A stretch of 40,806 nt of DNA from JAEZKC01 sp046538945 (lineage in GTDB: Bacteria > Fibrobacterota > Chitinivibrionia > Chitinivibrionales > Chitinispirillaceae), in NCBI GenBank assembly GCA_046538945.1, contig JBKHHW010000010.1, positions 1 through 40,806 on the forward strand. Direction: 5' to 3'. Position numbers and translations under genes: made by a program. Of the stretch, positions 38,578-40,806 are shown in pieces. Under the pieces are notes generated by a model. The model made no database searches. It saw only the letters and a list, made by a program, of their open reading frames with translations, and was not told the DNA's origin. How positions within the stretch are numbered: position 1 is the first letter of the stretch; each line of letters opens with the position of its first letter.

Positions 38578-39330
38578 GTGGGACCCAAAACTGCTGTTGT
38601 AACCGGAGGTGGTCAGGGAATAGGCAAGTGCATCGCCCGGGAACTGCTTATATCCGATTATCATGTGATACTGGCTGAAATCGATCCGGAAGCGGGCCTG
38701 GAAGCCGAACAGGAACTTTCCAAAACCGGCAAAGTGAAATATATCCACACCGACACTGCCGATGAGAGAAGTGTTCAGAATATGGTGGATAAAACCCTGA
38801 TTGAGGGCGGCAGGATAGACATTCTGGTAAACAATGCAGCCATCATGGTTTTCAAACCGCTTGAAGAACTGTCCCTTGAAGAGTGGAACAGAGTGATATC
38901 TGTAAACCTCACCGGCTACTTTCTGTGCGCAAAGTACTGCTCGCCCCACCTCAGGAAATCAAAAGGGTCGATCGTCAACATCTCCTCGACCAGGGCAGTA
39001 ATGTCTGAACCGCACACGGAGAGCTACTCTGCAAGCAAAGGTGGTGTGAGCGCCCTCACCCATGCCCTTGCCCTGAGCCTCGCTCCGGATGTCCGGGTCA
39101 ACAGTATCTCACCGGGCTGGATCGAGGTGGAGGACTGGAAAAAAAGCCGGATCAGGAAAACGCCCGTACACACGGAGGAAGATAAAAGGCAGCACCCTGC
39201 GGGCAGAGTCGGCATTCCAATGGATGTGGCTTCCACGGTGCTTTTCCTTATTGATGAAAAGAACGGATTCGTGACGGGGCAGAATTTCACGGTGGACGGC
39301 GGAATGACCAGAAAAATGATTTATGTGTAG
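38578..39330 (+). CDS. Short-chain dehydrogenase/reductase
   Basis: A 250-aa NAD(P)-dependent oxidoreductase of the classical SDR type. Cofactor motif TGGGQGIG (9-16), NNAAIM, active-site serine in VNISSTRAVM, and SYSASKGG with the catalytic Tyr and Lys; then VNSISPGWIEVEDW and FVTGQNFTVDGGM at the C terminus. GTG start with AAGGAG at good spacing. Substrate unknown; glucose dehydrogenase/oxoacyl reductase-like members share this pattern. Stand-alone gene, divergent from the metallopeptidase. Confidence 0.92.
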   Translation: MGPKTAVVTGGGQGIGKCIARELLISDYHVILAEIDPEAGLEAEQELSKTGKVKYIHTDTADERSVQNMVDKTLIEGGRIDILVNNAAIMVFKPLEELSLEEWNRVISVNLTGYFLCAKYCSPHLRKSKGSIVNISSTRAVMSEPHTESYSASKGGVSALTHALALSLAPDVRVNSISPGWIEVEDWKKSRIRKTPVHTEEDKRQHPAGRVGIPMDVASTVLFLIDEKNGFVTGQNFTVDGGMTRKMIYV

Positions 39331-39334
39331 AAAC

Positions 39335-39371
39335 GTTGTTCGTTATCCGTTGTTCGTTTTCCGTTATTCAG
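39335..39371 (+). repeat. Short degenerate tandem repeat
   Basis: A 14-nt unit GTTGTTCGTTATCC at 39335-39348 recurs as GTTGTTCGTTTTCC at 39349-39362 and partly as GTTATTCAG at 39363-39371. It begins four bases after the SDR stop. The rest of the 230-bp gap to 39560 holds no gene or terminator I can support. Confidence 0.5.
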
Positions 39372-39560
39372 TTAATCATTGTCCGGTTTTCGGTTTTGAA
39401 GTTCAACCTTCATCGTTTTGCCATGCCGTTTTTGCATACGGGAGGCTCTCTACGGATAGCGAAATGTCATTTCCGCAGTCCGAGTTTCAGTGCCAGCGAC
39501 AGGTTGTGAGCAGCCGAATAAATTTGTATCCTGAGTGTTTATATTTTATTATTAACCATT

Positions 39561-40412
39561 ATGACCACAGACAAAACCACCACTAAAGAAGACTTCTCCG
39601 TTTATCGCTACTTCGACCGTTCTTTTTACGGGGAGCTGCTCCTGTTTCTGATATTCGGCCCCCTGCTGGTCATTCTCTGGTTCATCACCATCTATGCATA
39701 CTACCTCAGCGGCATCTTTTTCGGAAATTTCACCCGGTCTGCTGTTTACCTGACCGTCACAGGCATCGCATCACTTCTCTTCTACATGAATTCCCGCAGA
39801 ATTCTGGGATCACGGGGCATAGTGGTTGAAAAAGACCGGATAGTCAAACGCACCACCAGAGGCATAAGTGCGATGAACTACTCCGACATAGTGAATTTCC
39901 ATTACCTGCGCATCCCGATCATAAAGGGATTTCTGATCCTCTATTCGGAACAGGGTAAGCTCTACATTCCCCTTTTCGTTCACAAGAGCCAGGAAATGAT
40001 AAAGCAGATTTTCAGAAAATTTGAAAAACACGGTCTTTTTTTTGAAAACAGTTCACAAGACAGAGAACATCTGTACAGAGATGCACTCAACTACAATCAG
40101 ACCAGACTGCGGCGGATCAGTACACTCACTCCTCTGCTCCAGATTCTGACCTGCACTTTCGTTTTCAGCACTGCCGTGGCGGTTATTTTCTGGCAGCAGC
40201 AGGTGTTTATCGGACTGCTCTTCGGATCAGGAAGTCTCGTTTTTCCGCTTGCGGCCTATTTCATTACAGATAAAATTATCTCGTTCCAGCAGTCGTATGA
40301 CAAATTCAGCACTAACCGGGAAATACAGAGCGTTTACATGTTTTCGGGCTTCATCACCCTCCTTTTCTACATGACCGCTGCAATCCTTTTCAGAAATCAA
40401 TTCTTCCAATGA
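39561..40412 (+). CDS. Membrane protein with PH-like soluble segment
   Basis: A 283-aa protein: two N-terminal membrane helices (about 23-50 and 57-75), a soluble segment ~78-150 with the pattern of a bacterial PH-like domain (GIVVEKDRIVKRTTRGISAMNY, YSDIVNFHYLRIPIIKGFLILY, LYIPLFV), then two more helical pairs (~188-235 and 258-280). No catalytic motif; function unknown. The start ATG has no obvious ribosome site. Its TGA overlaps the dus ATG by four bases, so the two are co-translated. Confidence 0.78.
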   Translation: MTTDKTTTKEDFSVYRYFDRSFYGELLLFLIFGPLLVILWFITIYAYYLSGIFFGNFTRSAVYLTVTGIASLLFYMNSRRILGSRGIVVEKDRIVKRTTRGISAMNYSDIVNFHYLRIPIIKGFLILYSEQGKLYIPLFVHKSQEMIKQIFRKFEKHGLFFENSSQDREHLYRDALNYNQTRLRRISTLTPLLQILTCTFVFSTAVAVIFWQQQVFIGLLFGSGSLVFPLAAYFITDKIISFQQSYDKFSTNREIQSVYMFSGFITLLFYMTAAILFRNQFFQ

Positions 40413-40806
40413 CCCTGCCGATCTCTTCTTCACAAGTAAAAATCAGGAACATCCTCATTTCACCTGCACTGATGCTTGCACCAATGGCAGGACTCACCCA
40501 CAGCGCATTCCGCAGGCTGATAAGCGAATTCGGCGGTTACGGAGCCCTTTACACCGAAATGCTCTGCGGTACTGCCCTTGTCAGCGAAAACCTAAACGAA
40601 TCGACCTTCACCAGAAGACGCACTCAGGAAGGGCCGGTATTCTATCAGCTCAAACTGAACGGATCCGAACCTCTCGAGCGCATCTTCGACCGTCTCCGAT
40701 GGGTCGAACCGACCGGCATCGATATAAACCTCGGCTGTCCGGCACCTTTGGTCAAGAGTGTCAAAGCGGGAGGAGCTCTGTTCGATGATGCCCCCAGGCT
40801 CAGACG
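40409..40806 (+). CDS. dus: tRNA-dihydrouridine synthase, 3' end beyond window
   Basis: FMN-dependent reduction of uridine to dihydrouridine in tRNA. The 132 codons seen include the family start LMLAPMAGLTHSAFRRL (FMN-binding loop), GALYTEMLCGTAL, VFYQLKLNGSEPLE and the catalytic cysteine motif INLGCPAPLVK, followed by AGGALF. The frame runs off the window. ATG in an ATGA overlap with the membrane protein gene. Which Dus subtype (DusA/B/C) cannot be told from this part. Confidence 0.93.
   Translation, partial: MTLPISSSQVKIRNILISPALMLAPMAGLTHSAFRRLISEFGGYGALYTEMLCGTALVSENLNESTFTRRRTQEGPVFYQLKLNGSEPLERIFDRLRWVEPTGIDINLGCPAPLVKSVKAGGALFDDAPRLR

Noticed and set aside
1..40806. CRISPR arrays, tRNA/rRNA genes, insertion sequences, prophage
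   Set aside because: No regularly spaced repeats, no cloverleaf with GGTTCGAATC-like T-arm, no transposase, integrase or phage structural motifs were seen in any intergenic gap or frame.

Overview
The window reads as a chromosomal stretch of a Gram-negative, free-living bacterium, most likely from the Fibrobacterota (Fibrobacter/Chitinispirillum side). The main clue is a TIGR02147-type regulator, a family known for its large paralogous expansion in Fibrobacter, coupled to a DUF2341/LamG-type surface lipoprotein. Other clues are signal-peptide proteins with C-terminal sorting-like (FlgD/T9SS-like) domains, an outer-membrane barrel fused to TPRs, and lipoproteins. The phylum call is inference. 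I see no tRNA, rRNA, CRISPR array, transposase or phage gene.

Layout. 1-3025: a secreted acidic repeat protein (cut by the window edge) and acpS on the minus strand, divergent from an overlapping glycosyltransferase/radical SAM pair. 3149-7232: a compact operon of two tandem right-handed beta-helix paralogues and a 780-aa barrel/TPR/coiled-coil protein, closed by a strong terminator. 7611-10651: a Ser/Thr kinase translationally coupled to a 713-aa protein with a degenerate GGDEF-like C terminus. 10756-14307: smc on the minus strand. 14730-17405: a large multidomain secreted protein with its own terminator. 17625-21995: argC-argB-argD-argG with a terminator. 22007-23255: ispD overlapping tag. 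23364-29794: a tight polyphosphate cluster (ROK sugar kinase, Ppx/GppA-HD, ppk1, sixA) followed by an acyltransferase-3 gene whose 5' end is odd. 29951-32421: the TIGR02147 regulator/lipoprotein pair. 32743-34425: methyltransferase, nitroreductase and RF-like GGQ protein, facing an alpha/beta hydrolase. 35406-36592: a class III aminotransferase broken by an apparent one-base deletion and preceded by a leader with a terminator. 36672-40806: an orphan membrane protein, a PF10023-type metallopeptidase lipoprotein, an SDR, another membrane protein and the start of a dus gene.

How it works together. Much of the window is housekeeping (arginine synthesis, isoprenoid precursor synthesis, SMC, DNA repair, polyphosphate). 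The parts most worth following are the beta-helix/barrel-TPR operon, the kinase/pseudo-GGDEF pair, the polyphosphate cluster with a sugar kinase and a catalytically diverged Ppx homologue, and the TIGR02147/lipoprotein pair. Three places (about 28.6, 32.6 and 35.76 kb) look like single-base frameshifts, so either gene decay or assembly errors affect this stretch. No single locus can be declared a new system from sequence reading alone.
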